Shown here: positions 1 through 9,681 of the stretch, piece after piece
Layout: every line of letters begins with the position of its first letter
Position numbering within the stretch: the stretch's first letter is position 1
From: Portulaca oleracea
Taxonomy: Eukaryota; Streptophyta; Magnoliopsida; Caryophyllales; Portulacaceae
Assembly: GCA_029582165.1 (NCBI GenBank)
Contig: CM055886.1
Span: forward strand, 26,536,669 to 26,600,668
Direction of reading: 5' to 3'
DNA: 64,000 nucleotides
Notes under the pieces: generated by a model
What the model was told of the DNA's origin: nothing
What the model saw: the letters and a program-made list of their open reading frames with translations, nothing else
The model's database searches: none
Position numbers and translations under genes: made by a program

Positions 1-459
1 CCTAAAAAAGGTTCCTATTTCAATTTTCCTTTCTTTACTAAAAAAAAAAAGGTATGCTTCATTTGAATATTTTGCCCTCATTTTTTTTTTCACTACTCAA
101 CCACTTAGTACTAAATAATATTCACCAAATATTACTGTTATTAATCATTATGTGTTGGCTATGTCATAGGAGTGCCCCATAACACTAGGCCACCCCCACT
201 ACACTTCCTCTAATTTGGTCCACAACAATTAAAAACGGTAAAGGTTAAGTGCCCTTATTAAGATGTTTTTTTTTCATTTCATTATTATTTAGGAAAAAAC
301 AAATTAGCGAAAAAAATATTATGCAATAGCTAATCCCTACAAAAATTTAGATTCTTTTTTGAGGGGAAGAAACAATTTATAAATTTATTAGAATTTTAGT
401 TAAAAATTTGAATAAACTGAGCGTTTTAAAAATGTCATACATTACCCAACTTCAATTAA
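1..459. other. AT-rich intergenic DNA, no gene seen
   Basis: No reading frame with recognisable protein similarity, no RNA gene and no clear terminal repeat was found here. The stretch has A and T homopolymers, as expected for plant intergenic DNA. Confidence 0.5.
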
Positions 460-710
460 GGCTTTGTTCTTTTCTGCGGTTGACAAATTGCGGTACTACA
501 GCATATCGCAGTTTGCCACAACTCACCACACTTTACCACAAATCATTACTTTTCTCTCTCCTCACTTTTCTCCTCTATTTTTTACATCTCTCTCCTCACC
601 TACCCCACAAATCAATAACCTACCAAAATTCCACCACACCCACCACAATTCTACCACACCTCACCAGTCACCACACCATACCGCAAAATACCGCAGAAAA
701 GAACAAGGCC
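460..710. mobile_element. Tourist/PIF-Harbinger-like MITE, copy 1
   Basis: The ends form a nearly perfect 20-bp terminal inverted repeat (GGCTTTGTTCTTTTCTGCGG and its complement, 19/20). The left flank is TAA, but the right flank is AAG, so the 3-bp duplication is imperfect. The interior is a C/A-rich run of CCACACC-like motifs; the open frames across 408-790 are by-products of that composition. Two further family members lie at 46669-46936 (perfect TAA duplication) and 50843-51080. No transposase is encoded. Confidence 0.75.
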
Positions 711-1490
711 AAGTAACTTTTATGATTAATCGACTCATAAAATTAGTTAGCTTTCAATACAAAATATGGCATGACCATTTTAATTATTGACCCAAAAAAT
801 AATATTTTTCCCCTTAATTTTGCCCCACTCATGTTTCTTTGTTTTCTTAACTAATTTAGCATGAAATAAACTTATGACTTGATTTAATTTCCTTTTTTTC
901 ACCGACAAATTGAAGAAGAACACGCTGAAATGTTCCATTTATGCATGGTGGAAGAGCTAAACAAATAATAAAGACCACAAATTAATGGTAAAATTAAGCA
1001 TATATAGACTAATAAAAACTTTGCATGTGATTACATGTGGGAAGTAATTGTGACCTAAAAATACAACGTAACACTACAAGCTTGTAAAGATCCCAATCAC
1101 ATGTGGGTAGAATCTCCACAGCCTACATATACACCATCAATTAGGTAAAATATATTATACAAACAGGAAAACTTTAAAGCATATTTATATTTTTTCTTAA
1201 TTATGTGATATAATATATAACATCAATTAGGTACATAATATTTTTACATAATATTTTTTCTTTGGTCTAAATAATCACATTCAAAGTTAATTGTAGAGAG
1301 AGTGAGAGATGTTCCTTTAGGTTTCCCCAAATTATCGCCACTAGCGTTAACAAAAATCATCGACTGTCAGCAGAGGAATGTTTAGTCATGAAATTACATC
1401 CGATGAGGAGAAGTGTATCACATGAAAAAGTCGGTCAGATTGACCATTCCATGAAAAAATAAATTGTTGGGGGGGGGGGGGGGAATATAG
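711..1490. other. Intergenic DNA with a G homopolymer
   Basis: No gene was recognised. A run of 15 G residues occupies 1469-1483, just before the LINE relic begins. Confidence 0.5.
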
Positions 1491-1496
1491 GATCAT

Positions 1497-2033
1497 ATGA
1501 GCGAAAACTCTGGCCCCAAACATGAATTATTCCGAAACGCTCGACCCAATCCCATCGATACTCTCATTAGAGCCAAAAGAGCTAGTGTAGAATGGAGATT
1601 TGGAATAAGTTGGTCTCCATTCATGTTGGTATTAGTCTCGACCACGGTTTCATTCGCTCCCACCCCTCCCCCAACTAGGTATCATGGTTTGCACCCCCGG
1701 TAGATTGGTCAAGATTAATATTGATTGTGCTTATTCATCCTTCAATGTCGTAGGCTGTTTCCTCATTTGAGACTAGAGAGGTAATTTCATATCTGACAAT
1801 CTTTAATCATAGAAAGAGATAACAAAATTGTTATTGATGCGGTTTGAGGCATTTGTGACACTCCTTGGTCTATCCAAAAGTTAGTTGAAGATATTAACTC
1901 TTTTTTAAACAATTATAATGTTTATTGTATTCAGATAGGGCAACATACTAGCTTGCTAAAGCCGGTCTTGGTTTAGTTAGCTTTAGGTGTTGGAATGCAT
2001 AATTTTGTAGAGAGTCGCGTTGTATCCTCTATG
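1497..2033 (+). pseudogene. L1-type LINE 3' relic (RNase H end), interrupted
   Basis: The start encodes a peptide with LIRAKRASVEWR, close to LLRAKRASAEWR in the long LINE at 42.9 kb, which precedes the RVT_3-type RNase H domain. The RNase H part that follows is readable only through stops and frame changes. The relic is cut at 2034 by the copia-type element at 2039-4648. LINE-like tail sequence resumes at 4654 and ends in an A-rich tract at about 4704-4721. A decayed, 5'-truncated insertion with no function is inferred. Confidence 0.65.
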
Positions 2034-2038
2034 AGGAC

Positions 2039-2538
2039 TGTTGGGTTGAATGTGGAGACCAATTTTGGGTTGGTCTTTGTCTCTTGGAGAGCAAGGTAGA
2101 AGAGTTTGAGTAGGAATCAAGTTGCTGATTTGTTAGCCACTTTTTTTTTTGTAATTCCTTTGCTGCAAGGACTTTATTAACCCTAAAATTGTGTTAGCCT
2201 TGTACTATAAATAGAGCCTATGTGTTAGGCTTATTGGTATACAATTGAGAGTGTTTCTTCTGACCACAAGAAATTGATCTGTAATCTCTGTGTTCCTGAG
2301 GGAGTTGTGCGAGGCTCAGCTGTGAGTGTTGAGTTCTCAAGTTTTAACTCTATGAAGGCTTTGAGATATTGTGGAGGTATAGGAATCTCTGAAACACTGT
2401 TGTAGTCCTCTGATAGTGCATCATTCGTGGTTTTTTCCCGGTTTAGGTTTTTCCACGTTGATTCTTTGTGTCGAATATTTATTTATTTTTCGCCCTTATT
2501 ATTGTTTGTTTGCTAACAACACCCTGAGAATCCTAACA
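2039..2538 (+). repeat. 5' LTR of copia-type element copy 1
   Basis: Begins TG and ends CA. It contains a TATA-like motif (CTATAAATAG near 2205) that probably drives element transcription. It pairs with the LTR at 4150-4648. Confidence 0.9.
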
Positions 2539-2540
2539 AT

Positions 2541-2551
2541 TGGTATTAGAG
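2541..2551 (+). other. Primer-binding site (initiator-Met tRNA type)
   Basis: TGGTATTAGAG lies two bases after the 5' LTR and differs at one position from the plant copia consensus TGGTATCAGAG, complementary to the 3' end of initiator methionine tRNA. The element at 24267-26314 has the consensus form. Confidence 0.8.
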
Positions 2552-2590
2552 ATTTGGTTGAAGTGTTGTTGATCTGTAAACTGAGAAGCA

Positions 2591-3850
2591 ATGGCTGGCG
2601 CAATTGTGAAGATTCCAGAGTTTGATGGGAAAGACTACGCATGGTGGAGAATGCGCGTTAAGGATGTGCTTCGCCAACAAAAGTTGCATCTTGAGATGGG
2701 TGAAAATCCAGAAAAGATGGAACCGAAGGATTGGGAAGAGCTTGATGGTCAGGCATTCAGTACGGTCAGGCTGACGCTAGCTCGAAACGTGGCTTTCAAC
2801 GTCAAAGATCATAAAACAACGAAAGGTCTACTAGAGGCCTTGCAATACACATTTGAGAAACCTTCGGCGATGAACAAGGTATATGTGTTGCGTCACTTAT
2901 TTGAATTTAAGATGCATGAGTTTAGTGATATGCATGATAGTATGAATGAGTTGAATATGATACTATCAAAGTTAACCTTTGTGGGATTTGATTTTGACAA
3001 TGAGATAAATGCTAATATACTATTAGGTACCCTGCCTAAGTCTTGGGATAATTTTGTGACTTCTGTAACTTTTTCGATTAAGAAGGATGAAAAACAGAAG
3101 TTTGGGGAAATTAGAGACTCTGTTCTGAATGAAAGTATTCGTAGGCAAGACTCTAGTGCGTTTAAGTATTCGGGGAATACTTTGGTTATCAGGGGTAGAA
3201 GGAATAGTGGGAGCTCAGGTCGGTCTAAATCTAGAGATCGTAACATGCAGCATGTGTTATGTTGAAACTGTGGTGATAGAGATCATTTTCGTAGGGATTG
3301 TCCTAAGCCCAAGAAGAGCAGTTATAATGACCATGACTCGGTAAATTCTACTGAGTATTTGGGTGATGTCCTAACGGTCAGTATTGACGAGTCAGAAAGG
3401 AGTTAGGTGATAAATTCGGGTGCGTCGTTTCACTCTTCGTCTAGCAGGGAGGCCTTTAGTAATTTTGTGAGTGGGAGGTTTGACAGGGTTAGGCTTGCAA
3501 ATGGTCACAACCTAAAAGTGTTAGGAAGAGGTGATGTGAACATTAAAACTTCTGAGAGTGGAACTTGGAAGTTGAGGAATGTTCGGTATATCCCGGGTCT
3601 GACCAAGAACCTTGTATCTATGGGTCAACTAGATGAGGAGGGGTTCGCGACGAGATTTTGGGATGGTCATTGGAGGGTGATGAAAGGATCTCTGGTTATT
3701 GCAAATGGTAGGAAGGAGGGGAAACTATATACTACCATTTATAATTCTAATAGGTTTGTTCATGCTTGTCAAAGGCTTGTTAACTTCTCCGATAAGAGAA
3801 GGGTACCAGAAACGAGGAGGTTTCCAATCGAGGATACGAGAACGGATGGT
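2591..3850 (+). pseudogene. gag-protease polyprotein of copia-type copy 1, decayed
   Basis: The first frame (2591-3265, 224 codons) encodes the retrotransposon gag domain, starting MAGAIVKIPEFDGKDYAWW. A TGG-to-TGA change stops it at 3263, inside the CCHC zinc knuckle; the rest of the knuckle (NCGDRDHFRRDC) is readable after the stop. A second stop lies near 3404. The protease motif then reads INSGASFH, so the catalytic Asp is Asn here, whereas copy 2 has DSGASFH. The frame runs on through the pre-integrase-like region (KNLVSMGQLDEEGF) and ends without any integrase. It is non-functional as protein. Confidence 0.85.
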
Positions 3851-4149
3851 CAGCCGAAGAACACATCTAACCTGCACGGGAATTCGACAAGTTCAACACG
3901 AGGTAAAAATCAAATCCATTATTCCCCTAAGTTGTTGACGAGGATACTTATGTCAAAGTTGCAGGGGCGTGATCAGTTCATGGGACCCTATTGCTAAAAG
4001 AGGAGTTGATGGGAGTCAACTAGGACCTATGTTGATCATTGCTGAACAAGATCGAGATGGATGCACCAGAAGATTCGAGGAGGTGTTGAAGTGGTGATTG
4101 ATGATAATTAACGAAGGTTGCGTTTACAATTGGTCTCCAAATGGGGGAT

Positions 4150-4648
4150 TGTTGGGTTGAATGTTGAGACCAATTTTGGGTTGGTCTTTGTCTCTTGGGG
4201 AGCAAGGTGGAAGAGTTTGAGTGGGAATCAAGTTGCTGATTTGTTAGTCACTTCTTTTTTGTAATTCCTTTGCTGCAAGGACTCTATTAACCCTAAAGTT
4301 GTGTTAGCCTTGTACTATAAATAGAGCCTATGTGTTAGGCTTATTGGTATGCAATTGAGAGTGTTTCATCTGACCACAAGAGATTGACCTGTAATCTTTG
4401 TGTTCCTGAAGGAGTTGTGCAAGGCTTAGCTGTGAGTGTTGAGTTCTCAAGTTGTAACTCTAGGAAGGCTTTGAGAGATTATGGAGGTCTGGAAATCTCT
4501 GAAACACTGTTGTAATCCTCTGATAGTGCATCGTTCGTGGTTTTTTCCCGGTTTGGATTTTTCCACGTTAATTCTTTGTGTCGAATCTTTATTTATTTTT
4601 CGCCCTTATTATTGTTTGTTTGCTAACAATACCCTGAGAATCCTAACA
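4150..4648 (+). repeat. 3' LTR of copia-type element copy 1
   Basis: About 95% identical to 2039-2538 by eye. Preceded by a purine tract (AAATGGGGGAT) that would prime plus-strand synthesis, and followed by the AGGAC target duplication. Confidence 0.9.
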
Positions 4649-4653
4649 AGGAC

Positions 4654-4725
4654 AGGTCTGGTTGAACTCTTGAGAGAAGAGCTACATACCCTCTTTTTCT
4701 TATTAAAAAAATAAAAAAAAAATGT
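4654..4725 (+). pseudogene. Tail of the interrupted LINE relic with poly-A
   Basis: Resumes the LINE relic that stops at 2033. It ends in an interrupted A tract (about 4704-4721), the expected 3' terminus of a non-LTR insertion. Confidence 0.55.
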
Positions 4726-5704
4726 ATAGTGTTAAACATTTATTAGTAGCAATAGGCTCTATGCAAATTTTGATTTCTCAAGGGATGTCATCGTCTCCCT
4801 ATGAGGATGGGTTACAGAAACTACTCCTCTCCCCTTTAAAAATTTTCCTTCTTTCTATGCATCAGTCTCCTTCATCACCACTTTTCTGTCTCACCTTTCA
4901 TCTTCTTCGTCGACTCTACTTTCTGTCCTCTTGTAATCTGCACCTTACTTGGGTCTTTTCAAGTTATTGGAGCCAAATTCACTCTCCCTAGTGGGTGGAT
5001 CTCCGAGAGTTGGGAATCCTAGGGACAATCATGTCCAATTCGTGTTCTTATTCATCAAGGTGTTCTTCTGTGATTGTTGTTGATGCTCGAGCTAGTTTGT
5101 ATTAAAGGTGATGTACGCTGCCTTTTATACCACTTTCAATTTGATTACTCTTCTTGCTTTGGTTTCAAATTCTTCGTTACATTTAGGTGAGTTTTATGTT
5201 TTATTAGGCGAGTTCTTTGTTTTATTTAGGACGTCGATTGCCAATTTTGTTTTTCATATTATTGGTTTCGATTGTTCTGGTTCATTGAGTTTGATTGTCA
5301 TTTTTCTTTTCAGAGCCCTGCTCTCGATTTGGGTTGGCTGTAATAGTTGCTGGTTGGCGATGGAAAATGAGTGGTCTATGCCTATGGTGGCTCTATCTAC
5401 TAAGGCTTCTAGTTTGGTTCTTGTCCTAGGTGGTTCTAGTATATTTGGGTGGTTTTGGTGGCTAAATTGGGTCCTTAGCTAGATTCCTCCAACCCTATTC
5501 CCTCGGTGTAGGCATTAAAACAAGAGCTTTCTAGTATTATTTTCTCCCTCTCCTTAGTGGACGGAGTCTCTAATGGGGCTTATATGGTGTTCATGATTCA
5601 TGAAGATTACCAATGATATACTTGTTGTTTGAAAGAATTAAGTGATTTGATGGCGGCCCCTTATATAACCCGGAATCATCTTCATCCACTTCATTATTCC
5701 ACAG
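4726..5704. other. T-rich region, possibly 5' part of the RRM-type LINE
   Basis: Contains T-rich open frames (for example 5108-5482, with hydrophobic translation) that match nothing I recognise. It directly precedes the RRM-type LINE relic and could be its 5' region, but nothing in the sequence proves this. No host gene is supported. Confidence 0.3.
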
Positions 5705-7880
5705 TGGTTGGATAGCATGATAAAGAGAACCAAATCTTCTCCTTGTTTAATTACAGATTTTCTAGTAATATGGACAATCTCAGGCTCAAAAATTCTTTTA
5801 GTTTCTTTGGTGGTGTTGCGAATAGGGATGACAGTCAGTTCCGAATCAGAAGTGAACCCGATTCGCTCCGAAGCAAAAACTTCGAATCCGACTCTGAATC
5901 CGATTAAAAAATCTGACTCCGATTATAACTGGAGCGGGTATAGAGGTGACCATCTCTTATTCGATTAAATCCGATTATAGTAATTAATATAATTTTTTTT
6001 AAAAAAATAAAAAATTAGAAATCTGAGTTTTATTTTAACAAGTATGATATATTAATCATAGGTAATCAGAGATAGAAGTAATCAGAGTCGGACGAAATCA
6101 TTTTACGAAAACGTATAAAAGCTAATTGGAGTTGGAGGTAATCGGATCGTAGTTGGAGTTGGGTACCTCCGATTAAGTTTGGATTTGGAGGTCCACCCAC
6201 CTCCGATTAATTGGATTCGGAGGTGACCTCCACCTCCGATTATTAATTAGAGTGAAGGTGGAGGTGCGTACTTCCGGTCCGCCTCCGACTCGTTGCCATC
6301 CCTAGTTGCGAACACTTACATTCCTTAAAAAATTAATAGGAGTGAGAGGAAGTTTGGCTTTGTGAGCTTTGCGATTAAATATGTGGGGGGTGAAAGATAT
6401 TGAGGGAATGAACGAAAAAATTGTTTATGACAACATATTGTCTGTCTCATGGACTAAATTTTATAAGAAAGGGTCTAATTGGCCATATGCTAGTGTGAAA
6501 AAGATTTGGATTGAGTTTTGAAAAATCATGGTGGAACTTGTAATGAGTGTCATGATAAATTGCTAGCTTCATCCCTTGACAATGAGGATATGAATGAAGA
6601 GATTCATAATCTTGATGTGTATACTGTAGTCAGCGATTCTCTTGATATTGTCACAAAAAAATGGATTAGATACGTACAAGCAAGACTAACATTATTGTTA
6701 TTATTGTGAATAAGGCTTGCCCAATATCTACAGGCAAGTAGAGTTATAAAGATTGCCTTAGTAAAGGGTGGCTGTTGGGACGTGAGTTGGTTAATGAGAA
6801 GGAGGTTAACTCAAGCATGGGTACACTTTGAATAATGTGGATGACTCCTATACCATTGACTTTGGCCTTGAATTGCCCCCTAGCTTTGAGGATTTTATCC
6901 CAAAGGATGTGATACCTAAAGCTCGACAAAAGAAAAAGGAAAGTGTTATATTGAAATCTACATGGTGCTTGGTTAGACAATCGACACGTAGAGCCATGCC
7001 ATTAAGGAGTTTGTACCCAAATGGTTGGGAAAAATGTGTTGAGCGTTGTAGCACTAATCAATAAGGTAGGTTGATCAATAGGGTTAGCCTAGGTGGTTGA
7101 TTCTGATGAAAGTCTTCTTGGTAGCCTGAATCAGGAGGTGCATCGAATAGTGAATATGGACACCACTATGGGCATGTGGATGATGGAGTTAAAGAGGTTG
7201 CACTAGTATTTCAAGAAGAAGTTCCATAAAAGTAATTCTTGAATGAAGAAGCATGCGTTAAGACTTAAGAGTGTAGTTGATTCCAAGCTAGCGTGGAATG
7301 TTGTTATTGCAATTTGTAGGTGCTCATTTGCACAGTTAATATGGTCTAAAGTGATGAAATGCTTAGGACAACTGGTGCAGTAGCAACAATCGTTGAAAGA
7401 TCCGTTTGAAAGCTGGGTGCAAGTTAAATTCCATAGTAAGATAAGAACATGCTTTTGGCTTGCTTCTTTGTTTTTTTGCTGTAATTTGGTCTATATGGAG
7501 TTATAGAAATGCATTGATTTTTTTTTATCAATGGAAAGAAACAAGGAACTAGTACTGCATAACATCAAATGGAGGGTCTGCCTTTGGTCCACAGCATGGA
7601 AAGATTCACACAGCTTTTCAGTTGATCAGTTGGCTATGCCTTTTCACCAAATCCCTTTCATTTTTCAATGAATTTCAACTGAATTGCTTGGGCACAACTG
7701 ACATATCCAGGCTTCAATCTTCATTGCCTGCTACTGCACTATCTTTGTGGTACTTCTACTGCTTCTACTGCTTGTACTAGCTTCTTTTGCTTTATGTTGA
7801 ACTATGTGAGCTTATTGCTCTTTGGCACTTTATTTGGTTGAATAAAAAGGCTCTCTTGGCCGCAACTTATAAAAAAAAAG
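5705..7880 (+). pseudogene. LINE relic with RRM-type ORF1, mostly lacking ORF2
   Basis: Reading across the hAT MITE at 5823-6304, the flanks join into an RRM-like domain: SNMDNLRLKNSFSFFGG, then VANTYIP, then RKFGFVSFA (RNP1-like). A segment near 6430 (VSWTKF) matches the ORF1 fragment at 7906. Around 6930-6990 is another ORF1 match (ILKSTWCLVRQSTRRA against MKSKWQLVRKATCWV). By about 7470 the sequence already resembles a LINE ORF2 C-terminus (VIWSIWSYRNALIF), so most of ORF2 is missing. A poly-A tract (7871-7879) ends the relic. Many stops; non-functional. Confidence 0.6.
5823..6304. mobile_element. hAT-type MITE (482 bp)
   Basis: Ends TAGGGATGACA and TGCCATCCCTA, the inverted repeats common in plant hAT MITEs. 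It is flanked by a perfect 8-bp duplication GTTGCGAA (5815-5822 and 6305-6312). The interior is rich in CCTCCGATT-like motifs in both orientations and encodes nothing. Removing it and one duplication restores the RRM-like frame of the host LINE apart from a stop. Confidence 0.92.
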
Positions 7881-7905
7881 AATATAACTTTGATCTATTA
7901 ATTAG

Positions 7906-8649
7906 ATGAACCTTAGAGTTTTCGATCACAGGAAGCTCTTTGTTTCTTGGACTAAATTCAATAACAAACAAGCTACAAGACCTTCGACTACTGCAAAATT
8001 TGTCCAGAAGTGGATCCCCAAGACGAACAATGGTGGTGCTCTTATTTTGAATGGTTTGCACATCTCGTCCCCTTGTGAGGTTAACAATGGGTTACGGAAT
8101 ATTGTGAATGATGACACGGTTGTGCCCGAGTCTCTTGAGGATTCCGTTTGTGACGGGTTTGGGGATACTTCTAGCAAAACTATTACAGACCCTATTAATG
8201 TTGTCTTGGATAGCAACAAGCGTGCAAGCAAGTTGACTTACAAGGATGCTCTCTTGAGTGGATCCAAAACCATTCGGGAGCTGAATGGCGATCAAGGAGC
8301 TGACTTTGACAGTGACCGCACTCATAACAACCCAATTAAATCCCTTGATAGTGCGGCTGAGTATGAATTACTTGTTGATCTTGAGAATTTCATCCTTGAG
8401 ACTTCGAAGGGTAAATCCATGAGTAAGAGAAAACAGAACATGGTGATGAAATCTAAGTGGCAGCTTGTTAGGAAAGCGACTTGTTGGGTTGTTCATGGCC
8501 AAAAGGATGGTCAAAAGGTTAGGATGACTCGGCGCGTGAACATCTTGGAAGCTGACAGTCTTGATAACATTGATGCTGAGATAGACCGAAGGGCTGTGAT
8601 TATTGGTAATGCTATAGGCGCGCGAGTCCTTGATAACCTACTAAACTGA
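7906..8649 (+). CDS. LINE ORF1 C-terminal fragment (247 codons open)
   Basis: An open frame begins within 8 bp of the insertion point, so the start is set by truncation. The N-terminus (RKLFVSWTKFNNKQATRPST) resembles the sequence just after the RRM in plant LINE ORF1 proteins and matches the relic at about 6430. The C-terminal part (KSKWQLVRKATCWVVHG) matches the relic at about 6950. No catalytic motif is seen. The family role is probably RNA binding during retrotransposition. The open frame suggests a fairly recent insertion; expression is unlikely. Confidence 0.6.
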   Translation: MNLRVFDHRKLFVSWTKFNNKQATRPSTTAKFVQKWIPKTNNGGALILNGLHISSPCEVNNGLRNIVNDDTVVPESLEDSVCDGFGDTSSKTITDPINVVLDSNKRASKLTYKDALLSGSKTIRELNGDQGADFDSDRTHNNPIKSLDSAAEYELLVDLENFILETSKGKSMSKRKQNMVMKSKWQLVRKATCWVVHGQKDGQKVRMTRRVNILEADSLDNIDAEIDRRAVIIGNAIGARVLDNLLN

Positions 8650-8725
8650 AGTTATTGATCTTTTAGCATTGCAATTGAGATGTGAAGGTTTTTGGTGGTC
8701 GCGGGTGTGCTTTCCTTGCCATAGT

Positions 8726-8885
8726 TATTAAAATCCCGATCGTGATTTACGATCTTGCGATTTTATGGTCCAAAATTCTCGATGCGATTCTACTATCTAC
8801 ATTCTAATCCACGATCCTATGTAGGTAAATTTTGATCCTAACTATCCCACGGAGCTGAGTTAGGATCCTGATTTTAAAAACCTTG
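8726..8885. repeat. Short interspersed inverted-end repeat, copy 1
   Basis: About 160 bp with imperfect inverted ends (GTTATTAAAATCCCGATC against GATCCTGATTTTAAAAAC). Related copies are at 22945-23085 and, inverted, at 23843-23993. The copies share blocks such as AGTTAGGATC and TAGTAGAATC. This copy lies in the 3' part of the half-LINE. No target duplication was found. Confidence 0.6.
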
Positions 8886-9681
8886 GTCCTTATTGTTTAC
8901 TTTTGTTTAGCAATGTTTGATTGCAGATTTTATCTTTTAGAATTAGTTGTCTATTGTTTTGTAATACGGTTTTGTTGTAATTCGTGAACTTTAAGCCTAT
9001 TAGCTTTCAATAATCGAAAAAAATTTAACTTTGATCTATGTAAGTTGTGTGCTTTTGTTAATTTATTATTATTCTATCACGATTGTATATACTGTGTAGG
9101 TTTTATTGGCTTATTGATGGTCTTTTAGTCTATTACAAGCTTTGAATATTCGAAAATTTTTGATCCTTTTGAAATTTCTCAATCTTAAACAATCATACCC
9201 AAATTACGTAGTTATTAGATCCCGAGAACTAGTCAGACTCGTCACTTCTCTAATTCTTACTGCTCAAAAACCTGTTTAAATTAAACTTAATAAATTTGAT
9301 TCTAAGAGCAATGAATCATACATAATTTGATCATTAAATCATTTGAATTAGTGTAAATAAGGAAAAACTTATAGTGGTTGTCAACCATGACAACCACCAC
9401 AATGAAAACAATGTTTATTTATATATGTATCAACTTTTATCCTCTCCATTCATTTTTTTTATTTAGTACAACATTATTAAATATATTTTCTTAATTAAAA
9501 TTTTTTTACTAAAATTTTTAAATTTTAAATACCTTAATTCTAAATTTTTGCCTAGTAAACAAGCATATTTTGAAAAATATTCATTTTAAAATCTTTTAAA
9601 ATAAACTAAAATTTTTAAAAATATATTTTACAATTTATATTAAATAAAAAAGCTAATCATCAAGATAAAATTTGACATATG

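Larger units (their letters stand above)
2039..4648 (+). mobile_element. Non-autonomous Ty1/copia-type retrotransposon, gag-protease only (copy 1)
   Basis: Two LTRs of about 500 bp begin TGTTGGG and end CTAACA, flanked by a perfect 5-bp duplication AGGAC (2034-2038 and 4649-4653). A primer-binding site matching initiator-Met tRNA priming follows the 5' LTR, and a purine tract ending at 4149 precedes the 3' LTR. Only about 1.6 kb lies between the LTRs: gag, a CCHC zinc knuckle and the protease region, then directly the 3' end. No integrase, reverse transcriptase or RNase H is present. By eye the LTRs differ at roughly 25 sites, so this insertion is older than the related one at 27184-29790. 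It landed inside a LINE relic. Confidence 0.9.
7899..9025 (+). mobile_element. ORF1-only (half-LINE) retroposon with 14-bp target duplication
   Basis: A perfect direct repeat TAACTTTGATCTAT (7885-7898 and 9026-9039) brackets the segment. The right side ends in an A-rich tail (9017-9023), the signature of target-primed reverse transcription. The content is a 5'-truncated ORF1 followed directly by about 375 bp of 3' sequence, part of which is a dispersed repeat (8726-8885). No ORF2 is present, so the inserted RNA apparently carried only ORF1 plus tail. It landed just after the poly-A of the preceding LINE relic. Confidence 0.8.

Noticed and set aside
408..790. Overlapping plus-strand open frames of 102 and 108 codons
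   Set aside because: They lie in and around a MITE whose C/A-rich interior (CCACACC words) lacks stops; no domain or coding pattern is seen.
5108..5482. 124-codon hydrophobic open frame
   Set aside because: T-rich composition, no recognisable family, and it adjoins LINE debris; kept only as an uncertain region.
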